From contig MNCI01003467.1 in the NCBI GenBank assembly GCA_015680685.1, positions 188,440-252,439 on the forward strand: a stretch of 64,000 bases of DNA, in the 5' to 3' direction. Both the position numbers and the translations under genes were made by a program. Shown in pieces: positions 47,190 to 60,564 of this stretch. This stretch comes from Gnetum montanum (taxonomy: Eukaryota > Streptophyta > Gnetopsida > Gnetales > Gnetaceae). The notes beneath the pieces are model-generated. The model made no database searches and was not told the origin of the DNA. It saw nothing but the letters and a program-made list of their open reading frames with translations. The number at the start of each line of letters is the position of its first letter. Position 1 is the stretch's first letter.

Positions 47190-47405
47190 TTTTCAGCTTA
47201 TTGGAACCTTGTAGGGTTAAGTGGTTTCATAATGATGAAACACTTCAAAGTAGAGCTTAGAACTTGTATAAGATGTAGTGCCTTTCAAACCACATTTTGA
47301 GCTTGTTGGAACCTTATGAGATTCAGAGATTTCATAGTGATAAAACTCTCCATAGTAGAGATCAAACCTTGTAAAGGTTTTGGTGTCCTTTAAACCACAT
47401 TTTGA
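47190..47405. repeat. Tandem duplication of about 120 bp
   Basis: Two units, each with ACCACATTTTGAGCTTGTTG / TCACATTTTCAGCTTATTGG, GAACCTTRT, a TTTCATARTGAT piece and TAGAGMTYA. No coding potential is recognised. Confidence 0.65.
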
Positions 47406-47449
47406 AAGAAAAAAAGTCTAGATATGAGCATGGAATCTACCCTCCAACT

Positions 47450-49100
47450 GTGAACTACCCAAGTTGGAAAACCACATAAATTTTGTGTTTAATTTGGTGA
47501 CTAGATCTTGTTTTAATTAGGGAAATTATTCAACCCTTCTTATAAGTTCTTGATCCTCGTGAGATAACTATCAAATACCTACAAAATATGAATTATTATG
47601 ATGGTCCAACTCTATATGAGACTCAAGATCATCTATTATATAATTTAGAATGTAATTTAACAATATTAGCACAAGGGTCTCTATGATCATAGCAATGACA
47701 TCTAAAGCCAAGTGCAACCATATTATCACACTCTAATTCTGTACCAAACACAGTAAGAACTCCTTTGCACCAGGCCTAAACCACACATGGGATTCCTCAT
47801 GTAGGGTCATATTAGACATGGAACTATTAAGGAAGACCATCCTCATACAACACAAGAAACCCACCATTTCTACAAAAACCAAGATCCATTTCAACATAGC
47901 CCTATGCACAAGTCATAAAACATGTAGCCATTTGAGCATGAATTAATACTAAAACCAAAATAAAACATAAAATTGACAACATTGATAAGGAAACTAGGAT
48001 ACAAGATAATCAAATTCATGAACATAACTAAGACTACACTTTAACTTGAAATTTAATCATTATAAACAAAGTTTGATTGAGTTAGACATTTTAACAAATA
48101 GTTTTCAAGAAACCTAGAATCCTCTTGACATTGAAACTTACATAAAATAAGTAGCCAACATAAAACATTTTTGGGCCTAGGGAGGTCCAACATACTCGCT
48201 TAGAATACTAAGATAGTCAAACACATTGTGTGCAAGGAGGAAAATGTCAAAAATGATGAGGTTTCCTATCTAAGCATACATGTTGGTCATTCCTTCCCCA
48301 AAAAATCCAAAAATGCTAAAAACATTTCCTACCTAGGTAGGGGAAAGTCAAAAATGCTACTCTCCTATAGAAAGAAGATAAAAATATTGATCACATGATC
48401 AGGAAAATATTACAATGATGTCATCCCAGGTACCAAGCACCAAAAATGCTACCAAAACTAGAAAGGAAAAGCTTAAACCCCTAGATACAAGTTGGAAAAT
48501 GTGGAAAATGTTGCCTCCAAGGATGGAAAAAATTGCAAAACACTAATCACAAGCCACAAATTTTGAAAATGTTGTCCATTAAGCCAAGATTGACCAAAAT
48601 TTTACCTATTCAATTCTAGAAAAAGCCCTAGGTTGCCAAAAAAAATTACATGGAAAAACCCTAATTCACTATAGTTTAAGCATGAAAACCTTGGGAATGT
48701 AGCAATATAATGAAGAAAATTGAAAACGTTATCACAATTAGAGAAAAAGCCAAAAATGTTGTCTATTTTTTTCAAAATTAATAAACCCTAGTTTTTTATC
48801 ATGTTAAAAATCCCAATTTGACATGAATTAACCTTAAAAAACTTATAAACACTACATTCAAATTCTAAAACCCTGATCTAATGGTTTTCTCAATCACAAA
48901 GATTAAAAATGCTAACCCTTAGTGGAGAAAATCAAAAAAACACTATTCATGTATCCATAAAAAATCAAAAATGCAAAATATCTTTGCTATGATTGTCAAA
49001 AGATCAAAACCATAATTCTATGTAGTCAAAAAACAAAAATGTTAACATAAACAAGCCTAGAAGACCAAAAATGCTAGTAGAATTAGCTAGAAACCAAGAG
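47450..49100 (+). other. Fragment of an E-family tail
   Basis: Positions 47940-48900 are homologous in the same orientation to the E2 tail at 29640-30600. Shared pieces include GTTGGTCATTCCTT / GTTGTCATTCCTT, the ACCAAGCACCAAAAATGCTA piece, GGATGGAAAAAAT and TCCATTAAGCCAAGATT. It may be where a plus-strand element such as E1 resumes after E4 sequence. There is no gene. Confidence 0.5.
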
Positions 49101-49130
49101 AAAATGTTGGAAAGTATGATACCTAGTGAT

Positions 49131-51780
49131 GAGTAGTAGGGTACCCCAACACTCTACCTTACAAGTCACAAGTGTTCACATGCAACCTAATCATAATCCA
49201 TGGATGGACAATGTAAGTATGCTAGCAGTTGATAGTAAGTTTGTAATCATTATCTTTCCACTTTGAGTTAGTGAAGTCTAAGTACATGGTTTAACTTATA
49301 GTGAGGCATATGATATATGATTTTATTTGGCTCAAATTACTCCTAGTAGTAAACATGATTAAAAGTGAAATCAAAGTCCAAGTCTAAGTGATATAGAAAT
49401 GGAAATCTATTCTACCCTAGAGTGATGAGTATATAGTCTTGGCTTGACAATCACATCTTAGGCTTGTGTGATTGTTACTGAAATTACCAAGTGGAGTTAT
49501 TATTGAGAAAATTAAGAAAAACCTCTACTAGATTACCAAACAATTACACTTAATTGCTTGAAACTAATCATACTCATTCTACTTAACTAATGAGCATGAA
49601 AAGTAAAGTACTTGGAAATGTAAAGAATTAAACTAAGTAAATAGGAAAATTATGCCAAGCAAACAAAGAACTAAGGGAATGTTGCAATGATGAAAAATAT
49701 TCTCAATCTTTATTACTTATCATGAACCATACCCAAGTATAATTCACTTGAATAAAGACTTCATACAACTACTTAACACCACACTATGGGCTTTCGCTCT
49801 ATCACTAAGATTATGAAATAAAACTGTATTGGAAGAAATGTTTATTGCTTATGCATCCAAGTATTAGTATTTATAGGGCTACATAGCTCCCAAGAAATCA
49901 CATCAATGTGGATGTAGCATGAGCTATAATATTGTAGCTACAATATTGTACTCATGAAAAATTAGTTTTATCATACCTCCATGATTGACTAGAAACTCAT
50001 CCTCAGTCAAACAGAATGAGGATAGAGTTCCTTACAAAATTATCAGGTACACTCAAACTTGACATGACTAACTATTTCCATAACTTTGAATGTTGCATTC
50101 ACATTTTTACAAAATGTACATACTTAACAATGACAAGACAAATAAAATAAGACAAAAATAAAGTAGCTCGATGTAGCCTTTATGTTCTAGGTGGATGAGG
50201 CTCCTCCATTGGCTTTTTCCCTTTATCATCAAGTTTCTAAAATTGGAATCTATTTTAGAGTGCTTGAAGCTTTTCTTTTTCTATCCTAGGGTCATGTATC
50301 TTCCATGAAAATTGTACAATGTTTGATGGAGTCAATACATCCCATGGGCATGGTAGTTGTGAGATGATTTTGTTAGCTTTAAGGTACCATGCTGCAAACT
50401 ATCATCTTTCCTCTTCATGTGCTTCAACAATAGCACCAATGATGAGCAATGACGTACCCCAACACTCTACCATAGAAGTCAGAAGTATTCATGTGTGATC
50501 ATATCATAATCCATGGATAGATAATGTAAGTATGTTAGGAGTTGATAGTAAGTTTTCAATCATTGTATTCCCACTTTGAGTTGGTGAAGTCTAAGTGTAT
50601 GATTTAATTCACAATGAGGCATATGATATATGATGTTGTTAGGCTCAAATTACTCCTAGTAGTAAAAATGATTGAAAGTGAAATCAAAGTATAAGTCTAA
50701 GTGATACAGAAATGGAAATCTATTCTAGCATAGATTGATGAGTATCCAATCCTAGCTTGTCAACCACATTTTGGGCTTGTGTAATTGTTATTGGGATTAC
50801 CAAGTGGAGTCACTACTAAGAAAATCAAGTTAAACCACTACTAGGTTACCAAAAAATTACACTTAAAACTCTCGAAACTAGTTGTACTCATTCTACTTAA
50901 CTAATGAGAATGAAAAGTAAAGTACTTGAAAATATAAATAATTACGCTAAGTAAATAGGAAAATTATGCTAAGTAAATAAAAGAACTAAGAGAACAATGC
51001 AATGATGAAAAATAGCTTTGATCTTTATTATGGATCATGAAACATGCCCAAGTACAATTCACTCGAATAAAGACTCCATACAATTTCTTAACACCACACT
51101 ATGGGCATTCACTCTATTGCTAAGATTATGAAATAAAACTACAAGAGTCTAGCTAAATGTTGAAAGAAATTATTGTTGCTTGTACATTCAATTATCAGTA
51201 TTTATAGAACTACAATAGCTAAATGATGACATAGCATGAGCTACAATATTGTAGCTATAATATCGTAAATATGATATCATACTCATGAAAAAATGATTTT
51301 ATCATACCCCCATGACTAAATAGAAACTTTTCCTCAAGTTCAAACAAAATGAAGATAGAGTTCCTTACAAAATTAGGAGGTAGACTAGAAATGACTAAAT
51401 ATTTGCATGACTCTAAATGTCACATTGTTATTTTTACAAAATGGACACATTTAATAATGATAATACAAATAAAACAAAAAAAATTGAAGTAGCTTGATGT
51501 AGCCTTTTATGTTTTGGGTAATAGAGGCTTCTTCATCAACTTCTTCCCTTTATCATCAAGCTTTTGAAATTGACATCTATTTGAGAGTGCCTAAAGCTTT
51601 TCTTCTTTTATCCTAGGGTCATGTAACATTCATGCATATTGTACAATGTTTTATGGAGTTAGTACATCACATGGGCATGGAAATTATGGGAATATTTTGT
51701 TGGCTTTGATGTAATATGCTATAAACTATTGTCTTTCCTCTTTGAATGTCATTGTTACATTTCTTAACTCTTGGTAATCA
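49131..51780. repeat. 1.31-kb direct tandem duplication
   Basis: Two adjacent units (49131 to about 50440, and about 50441-51780) align throughout. Landmarks: GTACCCCAACACTCTACC, TAATCCATGGATRGA, GGCATATGATATATGAT, TCAAATTACTCCTAGTAGTA, CACCACACTATGGGC and CCTAGGGTCATGTA. Each has TATTTATAG, a TATA-like box on the minus strand (49869 and 51198 regions). Each right end encodes a minus-strand exon-like peptide (YLKANKIISQLPCPWDVLTP; YIKANKIFP...PCPCDVLTP). Copy 1 holds a perfect 20-bp palindrome, AATATTGTAGCTACAATATT (49928-49947). The units may be tandem LTRs or a segmental duplication. Confidence 0.8.
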
Positions 51781-53000
51781 AAAATCTAGCTAGTGGGTTT
51801 GCTACAACATCATTTTATCCCTAATAGTTGGCCTTGATAATTTTGAGATTTGATTTGTTCACATGTCATTTTTTATATGGCATCTTTCTGATTAGCAAAC
51901 TCTTTTTCATACATGGCATAAATGAATGCTACCTATTACTCATGCTCATTGCATTGTCGTCCTACTATTAACATGGCTAGGTTACTATACCGAAGGTTGT
52001 CTAACCACATGTACTCTATCAAATCTTTGATCTATAGGTCTTAGTTCTTTATTTCAACCTAGTGGACATGGACAAGGTTGTCTAGGATGGGTTGCCAATT
52101 TGGTGTTTTTGTAGTGATGAAATTAATTTTGGACTTTGCCACCTCATTTATCTACTTATACATACCCACTTGGTCCCTGAAATGTTCTTTGAACTTCTTA
52201 TGTTTCTTGGCCTTGTTCTGCCATGCACTTATTTAAATTGTAGATTTTGGCAAATGGTGTGTACTTCCTTCATTGATAGGGTTCTATTTTCATGGACCAA
52301 TTTTTTCATATCCTAGTTGACATGAATGAACTATTCTCATAGTTGATGTATGTTTTTTTCAAGAACATTCTTCTACTTCTGTCTATCAACATGGTGTTGT
52401 TAATAACAATCTTTTTGTTTTCCTATTCTAAGGCATTGAGAGCTTTGACATGTGTGTATATTTGAGCTTCAACTACTAATGCATTCCATACATCCTTTTC
52501 TCTCTCCATCTTCACTTCTATGTTTCTAGTAATTAGCTACCTTACTTGATCAATCTTGAATTATTCTAGCTTATCTAGAATGACAAATAATGTAGGATCC
52601 CTTATCTCTACTCTCAAATATACTAATTTAGCCTGTAGCCTCTACACTTCATTTTTGACATTCTCTGCCCTCATTTCCTCCATAACTGGCTTTCCTTTTA
52701 TGACTATTAGATAAGACTACATTGCAGTGATATCACTAGGGATATCAAAAAGATTTTGCATCACTTGACTCATCTACAGTAGTCTTTCAAGGACATCTTC
52801 ATGTTCTACTAGGATCATGGATGTGCCAACTAGCATTTGAGCATTCTTGGCTCCAAAAATATTGACCAATGGCACAATTGGAACATTGAAAGATTCTTTG
52901 ATATGATCGATTATAACCTCTACTTCTCTTGATGCATCCTAGTGTTACATAATCATAATTTTGGCACCTTCACTAGTTTCTAGCATCACCTAAAAGGATG
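51490..53000 (-). pseudogene. Unrecognised minus-strand coding relic
   Basis: From 52980 to 52260 one frame reads for about 240 codons with roughly eight stops, mostly TAG or TGA. It has VPLVNIFGAKNAQMLVGTSM, DVLERLL, NVKNEV, VEIRDPTLFVILDKLE, NIEVKMEREKDVWNALVVEA and NALE-stop-ENKKIVIN. The heptad-like charge pattern suggests a coiled coil. A further exon-like piece at 51780-51540 has YIKANKIF, DVLTP and LHDPRIKEEKL, and is duplicated at 50430-50190. The overall character (helical, charged, exon-split) recalls the antisense ORF of E1 and E3, but I see no convincing sequence match. The function is unknown. Confidence 0.45.
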
Positions 53001-54015
53001 TAACATTTCTTTATATTTGCTATGCCCAATCTTTTTCTACTACCTACAAAGATACCTACCCACTAGCAAGTCCTATGAAAATTGCAAGAACTCTCCTTAC
53101 TTTGAAATGGCATAATGAAAAAAATTTCTAAAGTCTCGTGTATATATATAGTTTTTTATATATGTGACATCATTAATGCAACATCATATCACCTAATACA
53201 TCATAACTACAATGTCACCATTGGAAAATTTTAAATTTTTAAGCAATTTCTGATGGAAAAATTAAGTTAATTAGATAGTTTGAAAGATGCATAGGTTGTC
53301 TGAAGAGTCTTGAATCATAGATGATGTTTGGATTATGAATATTTAGCATTCAAAGATCATAAGGAATCTCATCCAATGAAGGTCAATTAGGTATATATGA
53401 GATGAATTGAGAATTGTTAACATATGGACAGATTATAAAATTTGTGGGAAGTAAACATGAGTGCTAAAGTATCCTGGAGGTACAAGATGATGTGGAATTG
53501 ATCATTAAGTACTAGGTACAAGAGTCATACAAGTGGATCCTTCCAAAAGAAGGCTTCAACTCTTAGTACCCTTGTATAACCATGCCTATAAGTGTTCATA
53601 GGAACTCAAGGAGTTGAATGCAGAATATACCTATCTTACAAAACACACATGTTAGTATTTCTAGAATGGAAAAATAACACTATATTATATCAAATCATTG
53701 AGTTATGATTAAATATACTAGTGAGGTGGAATGGGACTAGAAGGGATTAAAAAAATTATAACTTGAGGTGTCTTACCATAGACATAATGAATCCTTGGGT
53801 GTAATATGTGGTTAAAGTAATCATTATCCTTTCAATCCAAGATATAAACCAAGTCCATACCACTTTCCAATGACATCACACTCTATCATCCTCAAGACTA
53901 ACAACCATAAGACTTCCACTACTTCAAGAAGCATTATCACTTGGCAATGTAGTTTAAGAAAGAAATTTATTAATATTACATTTTTTTTGATATTTTTGAG
54001 AAGTTGCCTACCTTT
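53001..54015. other. No recognised feature
   Basis: AT-rich DNA with a short TA run near 53139-53165. No coding or structural element is recognised. Confidence 0.5.
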
Positions 54016-54150
54016 AGGCATGAGTAACATGTCTTTCCAGTAAGACCCCCAAAAATTTTATTTTGTGCTTTTATTATATTTTTACTATGTCAGTCTTACC
54101 AAAGGACTACCTTCAAGCATGGATAACATGTCTTTTCAGTGACATGGTAA
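54016..54150 (-). repeat. Repeated motif downstream of gag-pol
   Basis: GGCATGAGTAACATGTCTTT (from about 54017) and GCATGGATAACATGTCTTTT (from about 54118) are about 100 bases apart. The reverse complement, AAAGACATGTTACCCATGCT, occurs once at 61889, downstream of the plus-strand integrase fragment of the same family. It is therefore a conserved post-pol sequence. Confidence 0.6.
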
Positions 54151-54699
54151 GACAACACTTATTACACTCATAATTCCATTTTTTTTTTGTTAGAATTCAA
54201 GAGAATAATACAATCTTAACATTAAGATAAGGCTCATAGCATTAGTCTTAGAGAATCCACAAATCCCCTTGATGTCAAACCCTTTTTATTCCCACTTGGT
54301 TCTTCACTCTTCTATATAGGCATAATGTTCACAAGCTTCTGTTAATTATATTATGAAAAGAATATCATTATAGACATGGTAAGAATCTCTTATTATTGTA
54401 AATAAGTAGATACATGATATGGTCTCATTGTATATAGAATTAGTCATTCATGATTTGATAATATAGGGTAATCTTCACCTTATTAGGACTACATCTTTCT
54501 TTATTCCTTTGTACTTTATTTGACAAATCAACAAAAATATGTACAAAAATAGTGAAAACAATAGTAATATGGAAAAATAAAGAGAGAATTTGAAAGATAT
54601 CAAAGAATAACAAATGAATAGAAAATGGAAAAGTATAAAAGAATGAAAAGATATCATTGAATATGAAAAAGTAATAAGAAAAGAAAAAGATTTAGTTCA

Positions 54700-57600
54700 G
54701 TGCCTAAGTATCACATAGGACACCCCCATGAAGATCAAATGGATGGAGGATGGTTTAGTAAGCTATATAGAATTCACAGAGGAATCAGGATGTTCATGGT
54801 ACAATTTGACCTATTGAATATTGACTAGAATGAGTTTGTGTGGGCTCATTGGATGGTGTATCTACATGATGCCTAAGGGATATGTTGCTTGGATGATGTA
54901 GGCTCCTTTCCATAAGCATTGCAACTTAGCCTTCTGTGGTATGTAACTAGTATTATAATATAGAACTTTATCACTTGGTTGAATTGATACATGTTATATG
55001 TGTGAATCATGCCTATTTTTAGAGTACTTATTAAGTATTTAATTACTCATCAAGGCTACAAGTCTATTTTCCTTTAAAATGTTGAGATTCATGAGACATT
55101 CTTTCTAAGCTAACCTTAAGACAAGATTAAGTTTACTAGCAATAGCTAACATTTGTAGCTCTTCTTGGATTGGTAGTGTAGGAGGTTTTCCATAGACTAG
55201 CTCATAGGATGAATATCCTATGTAAAGTTTCCATGTGGTCGTATAGGCCCATAGAGCATCATTTAGTTTAGTGCTTCCATATTTCATAAATCAACTAACT
55301 ATTCTAGTTAATATTCCTATAATTTTCTGGTTAGTCACTTCTGCTTGACCATTCACTTTGGTGTGGTATGATGTAGTCAACTTATGATTCACTCCCAAGT
55401 TGTTGCATGAGCTTTTTGAATGTAGCACCCATGAAGTGTGCTCTATTATTAGATATGAGCATTTTTTGTACTCCAAACCTATTTACCATGTGTTGTTGAA
55501 GAAATTTAGTAGCTATTATTGTTGTACAATCCTTTACTATAGCTACTTCTACTCATTTAGTAAAATAATCAATTATCACTATAATGTGAGCTTTCCCATT
55601 TGACATCAGCATGATGGGCCTCAGGAAATCAATTCTCTATATGTCAAATGGTTCTAATGGCTAAATTCATTAATGTGGCCCTTGATTCCTCATCATTATT
55701 TCTCCATCACACTAACATCTCTCACAAGAATAGATGAAGTTGTGTCCATCCTGAAATATGATGGGCTACAAATAGCCTATCATCATCAGCTTAAGTGCTT
55801 TCCTACATCCTTTATAGTGACCACTACATCGTCCCTCATGCACATCCTGTAGAAGTCTTTGTTGGTTTTCTTACTAAACACATCATCTTACTAATCCCTC
55901 AACATAGATATTATAGATATTTTCATTGATTTCCATATATCACTTCACTTTATGAAGGAAGTGCTCTTTCTATTTTCTATTCCACTCAAGAGGTTGTTTT
56001 TATGTTAGAAGATAAGTCATATAGTCAATGATCCATAGCTTCTCTATTGAGTTAACAGCCATTATTATCTTAGTAAACAAAATCTCATCAAGAAACTAGT
56101 CTAATAACAATAACTCTTGCTCTTATGGTTCCCATATTAGCCTTAACAAATTATCTGCTATGAAATTCTCTATTCATTTCTTGTCAATCATAGTGATATT
56201 AAATTCTTATAGTATTATGAGCCACCTTATCATCCTAGGACTCATTGATGGTTTATTCATTAAACATCTTATTGCACCATGGTCCATGTGAACATAAATA
56301 AGATACCCAAGCACATAATGTCTAACTTTTTCCATTCCATACACCACAGCCATAAGCTCCTTCTACATAGTGGTGTAATTAAGTTGTGCTCCTATGATGC
56401 TTATACTAACACAGTGTATGTAGTATAGCCTATTTTGATTATCAAGCTACATCAGTACTACATCCACTGTATAACTGAAAGCATCTATTATTATGTGGAA
56501 GGGCTTGGACCAATCCAAAGCTTGAAGGATTAGTGTTTCAATTAGCTTGTATTTTAGTATCTCAAATGCCTTCTCACATTACTCTATCCACTAGAATGGT
56601 ATATCATTCTTTGTCCATTTTACCAACAACTTTGCTATTTTGGAAAGATTTTATGGCCCAAAAATGATCCAACATCCTTTACAGTTTTTGGCCTCTATAT
56701 TATGTTCTAATTATTCTTATCTTATTTAGATCTACCTCTATTTCTTTCTAGGATACTTTATGTCCTCGGAAAATCCCATCTTGGACCATTAAATGGCTCT
56801 TTTACCAATTGAGCTTCAAATTTTTTTTAACACATCTTTTCAATGCTTCCTCTAAATGGTCTAATGCTTGCCTAAAATCTACCCCATAAGTAGAAAAGTT
56901 GTTCATAAATAATTCTATGCAGTTACTAATTTTTTTCTAGAAGAAAATTAGTACTAATCTCTAGAAAATAGCAGGCATATTACACAATCCAAAAAACATT
57001 TTCTTGTAAGAAAATGTTCATCATGGACTGATAAATGTAGTCTTTTCTTGATCTTTAGGTGTAACGCGGATCTGCTTGTACCCACTATATCCATCAAGGA
57101 AACTATAGTACTAATGTCATGCTATGATATCGAGGTCCTAGTCAAAAAATGATAAAGGCAAATGGTCCTTGAATGTCATGGAGTTCAACAACCAAAAATC
57201 AGTACATACCCTCCACTTGTCACCTTTCTGTAGGACAATTACTACAGAATTAACCCATTTACTATTCACAACGGGATAGATCAATCTTGCCTTTAACATC
57301 TTTTTTTATTCCTATTTTACTACTTCTTTGAGTTTGGAATTCAACATTCTCTAAGGCTAGTGATGTGGCTTGATAGCTAAATCTGTGTAGATTTGGTATT
57401 AAAATATTCACGAATCTATGCCTATGATTTCATCGTAAGACCATGTGAATGTTGTTAGCCTTTGTTAACCAATTTTAGTATTATTTTCCTTTGGTCTTTA
57501 TCAAGGTTTGTGTTAATGATTAATAGTATTTTATTATTTAGAAAAGCATATTCTTGCACTTCCAATAGGGCTTTTAACTCTAATAGTTCTAACTCAAACT

Positions 57601-60285
57601 TATCTAGGATCTCAAGTTGTCCCCATTCAATGTCTTCTTCTTGGAATGAATGTGCATAGGGTTGTTTCCTCCTTAACTATTCTAACTTATCTACTTCCTT
57701 AATGAGGCACTTATGATATGATTAGTTGGTTCCATGTATATTTTAAATTATGTCTCTTTATCAATAATCAGCCACTAGGTCCCTTCTTGTTTAGTGGCTA
57801 ATGCATATAGACATTACTACACACATATTTCTTCTACACATCAATTTCATGATATATTAATTCCTTATTTAATAGTCCATATTTTTTGCATGCAACTGCA
57901 CCCATTACTATTGTATGCAATACATGGAACTTAGTATCTTTGTATAATTTTAGCTTTTTCTTTCTTGGAAATTTCCAAGGAAAAATCTCTAATTCCTATC
58001 TTAGCATCCATAGTGCTAAGCCATGCCCTTCCCATTATTATAGGCAATTCTCTCTTATTTTTCCACACATGTATTACTAAGAAGTTAGTAAGATAGGGCC
58101 AGCTACTAATGGTGGTGATGACATCATCTACCTATCTAATTAGGACAATGATTGACTAGTCTATAAGCTCTAATCGAATATTTCTTCTTCTTATTGGTGG
58201 AATATTCTAGGCTTTGTGCATATCTTGTGAAATCACATTCACTCCTGATTCAGAATCCAGCATAGCTTTGCATGGTTTATGACCTACTATTGGAAGATAT
58301 ATCAAGGGACTTCCTATATTTCTTCTCTTCTATGGAAGTTCTCCTACCTTAATACAATGTGTAATGGTTTGAGTGAGTATGATAGTAGTCAAATTTGGAT
58401 TGGTAGAAGGTGGAAGCCTAGTATTCCTTAAAAGAGTGTATGTTGATGGGGTTGATGCTAATGTAGCTCCCATCCTTTGAACTCTTTCTAGACTTGTTTC
58501 CTGGATTAAAGTTCATTCAGCATTACCTTCTCCTATGTTTTTACTACCCTTGTAACATTCTTCTACTATGGTTATGATGGTAGTTCCTCTTGCATGACTA
58601 GTGGTAGCACTAATAGTAGAGAATTGGAAGGTTGATTTGACGAACTAGCTACTAGTTGATGTGCATAAGGATTTGGATTCATCCTTGGAGTCATGAACTT
58701 GTAATACTCTCATAGATAATAATGAAAAGAAGTGTGGACTGAAGCATTTCTTAGAGATACTAGATATTAGACTTAATATCCATAAGGATCATGTTTCCTA
58801 TATGGATAATATTACCTTGGTGGTGGCATTGACCATGCTTGTGGTTGTTGCCACTACTACTAGTATTGCTCTTGTGGCTGAGGATAGGCTCCACTTGGGT
58901 AGTAGGTCAATTGGAAGGGTTTTCTAAGATTATCCTAAGGATAAGGTAACTATATTGGCATTTGCTTTTTAATAAATCTAGGATTAAGTGTGTATGCCCC
59001 AAACTCTTGCAAGTGGACCATAACAAGGAAACATCACTTAGGATGTTCATACTGGTACACCTTGCATGCCTCCTTTTCCTCTAAACTAGACTCTATAAAT
59101 TTCTTAATTGTAGCAACTTTTCCTTTCTATTTATAAATCTCTCATCTATGATCTCTTCTCTTCTTCTTTTCTTTGCCTTTATTTAGTGCATGTTTAGTTC
59201 TTTCTTCTACTATCGTAAGAGCTATAGCAAATTTCTCTTCCACTAAGTCCCACCATTTCTCTAACTTTATTGCTATGTCGTTAACCAATTTCTAAATTGG
59301 TAGAGTCTTCTTTTGGATGGCATCCTCCAAGGTTTCATCTTCTTTCTTATTGCACATTCTGACATCCTATTTTCTTATTGATAGATCTCAGTTATACTCT
59401 TTAGTTGATTCTCTTTTCTTTAGTTTTTTCCTTTTCCTCTTTTGCTACTTGGTCTATCAACCTTTAAATTCAATGGGAAATCATATCTGATAATCTTTCT
59501 TGAATGTACACCCCAAGGGTCTCTCTAATTTTTTTTAACCCATTGATGATATGTCTAAGTTGTTTCCTCTATGAGAATCCATGGCCTAGTCATCTACATA
59601 GTAGAGAATAGTATTTGTCCATTACTATGTCAAGGGATTCATGTATTTCTTACTTTCATTCATAAATTTGTTTTCTTAAATTTGAAAATATTGAGTAAGT
59701 GTGATACTTATCATTAAAAATATTTAGCATGGTACTCCATCTTTGAATTGATCTGGTTCTAAGGATCTATACGTACCCTCTACCTTCTTGATAGCATTCT
59801 GGAAAATAACGTTAGTTTATGCCAATCACTTTCAATTTTTTGAACGCCACACGTATCATGGAATTCTTGAATATGATTTTCTAGACCTGTACTATATCCA
59901 CCTTAAAATGTAGGAATGTTATTCATGTCTAACCACTTGATGCAAATGTCCCTTACATGCTTAGTTTCAATAGATAATGCTTCCCTAATGTTCATCATGC
60001 TTTAAGTGACCAATAGAGGCTCTTCATGGCCATCAAGTTTGTAAGCTTTGTTACAGTGGTGTCTCTTTTGATTCTCATAGTGTTATTTCTCTTCATGCAT
60101 GACCCTGTCTCTTCTTTCTTCATAATCATCTTTGATGAAGTGGTTACTCTAATTATTAGAATGGTTATTATTAGAGTAGTTACTCTAATTATTAGAGTGG
60201 TTACTCTAATTATTAGATGTTGTAGCACTTGTAGTCGAGTGTAGTCATGTAGAACAACCTCCAAAAACCTCTAGCATGTAGCACT
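54700..60285 (-). pseudogene. Ty3/gypsy gag-pol polyprotein, decayed, nearly full pol
   Basis: Domains in minus-strand order: a gag relic (60285 to about 59300; CIKWLDMNNIPTF); protease (58320-58000; AMLDSESGVNVIS and PIIMGRAWLSTMDAKIGI); reverse transcriptase (57270-56720; YYSFLDGYSGYKQIRVTPKD, KKMFFGLCN); RNase H (56530-56240; LNYTTM, KELMAVVYGMEKVRHYVLGY, DHGAIRCLMNK); integrase zinc finger (55850-55690; H-x-G-H ... CERC), catalytic core (55660-55300; RIDFLRPI, ISNNRAHF, NGQAEVTN) and GPY-like module (54960-54880; KLQCLWKGAYII). PR-RT-RH-IN order defines Metaviridae, and the FLDGYSGY motif suits a non-chromovirus lineage. The RT site is FMNN where Y/F-M/V-DD is expected (56909-56898). The second integrase Asp is Asn (55448-55450). 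Stops and frameshifts throughout show that it is dead. Confidence 0.88.
60138..60218. repeat. 21-bp tandem repeat in the gag leader region
   Basis: About three and a half units of GTTACTCTAATTATTAGAGT(G), one shortened by six bases. Each unit contains the inverted repeat ACTCTAATTATTAGAGT. The 21-base unit would keep a reading frame, giving an Asn/Ser/His-rich repeat on the minus strand. Confidence 0.85.
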
Positions 60286-60564
60286 GGCATTGACATCAGC
60301 TCCAACACATCTCCAACAAGCAAGATTAGCAAGTTTCATTTCGTTTTGCATGCCTCATTTATCCCAAAATTGTACCTATGCTCGATGCCAGTCGATAAAG
60401 TGGACAGCATAGTCCCAGAGCATAGTCTCCAAGCTTGCACTATTTTTCAATTTTTAGGTACATTGCAGTCTCCTTGGCACTCACACATGTAATTCTACAG
60501 CATAGTCATAGTTTGGTAGTCTTACAGGATCCATTGGAATAACAAGAACCATAAGCAAATATAG
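60286..60564. other. Junction between opposed Ty3 fragments
   Basis: No gene is recognised. It separates the start of the minus-strand gag-pol from a plus-strand integrase fragment of the same family. No LTR is visible, so at least one of the two was cut by a rearrangement. Confidence 0.4.

Noticed and set aside
60026-60264. Valine/isoleucine repeat peptides on both strands
   Set aside because: They are a by-product of the 21-bp tandem repeat rather than evidence of a protein.
54700-60285. Possibility of an integrated pararetrovirus
   Set aside because: PR-RT-RH is followed by a complete integrase with zinc finger and GPY module, and there is no movement or coat protein; this is a Ty3-type retrotransposon.
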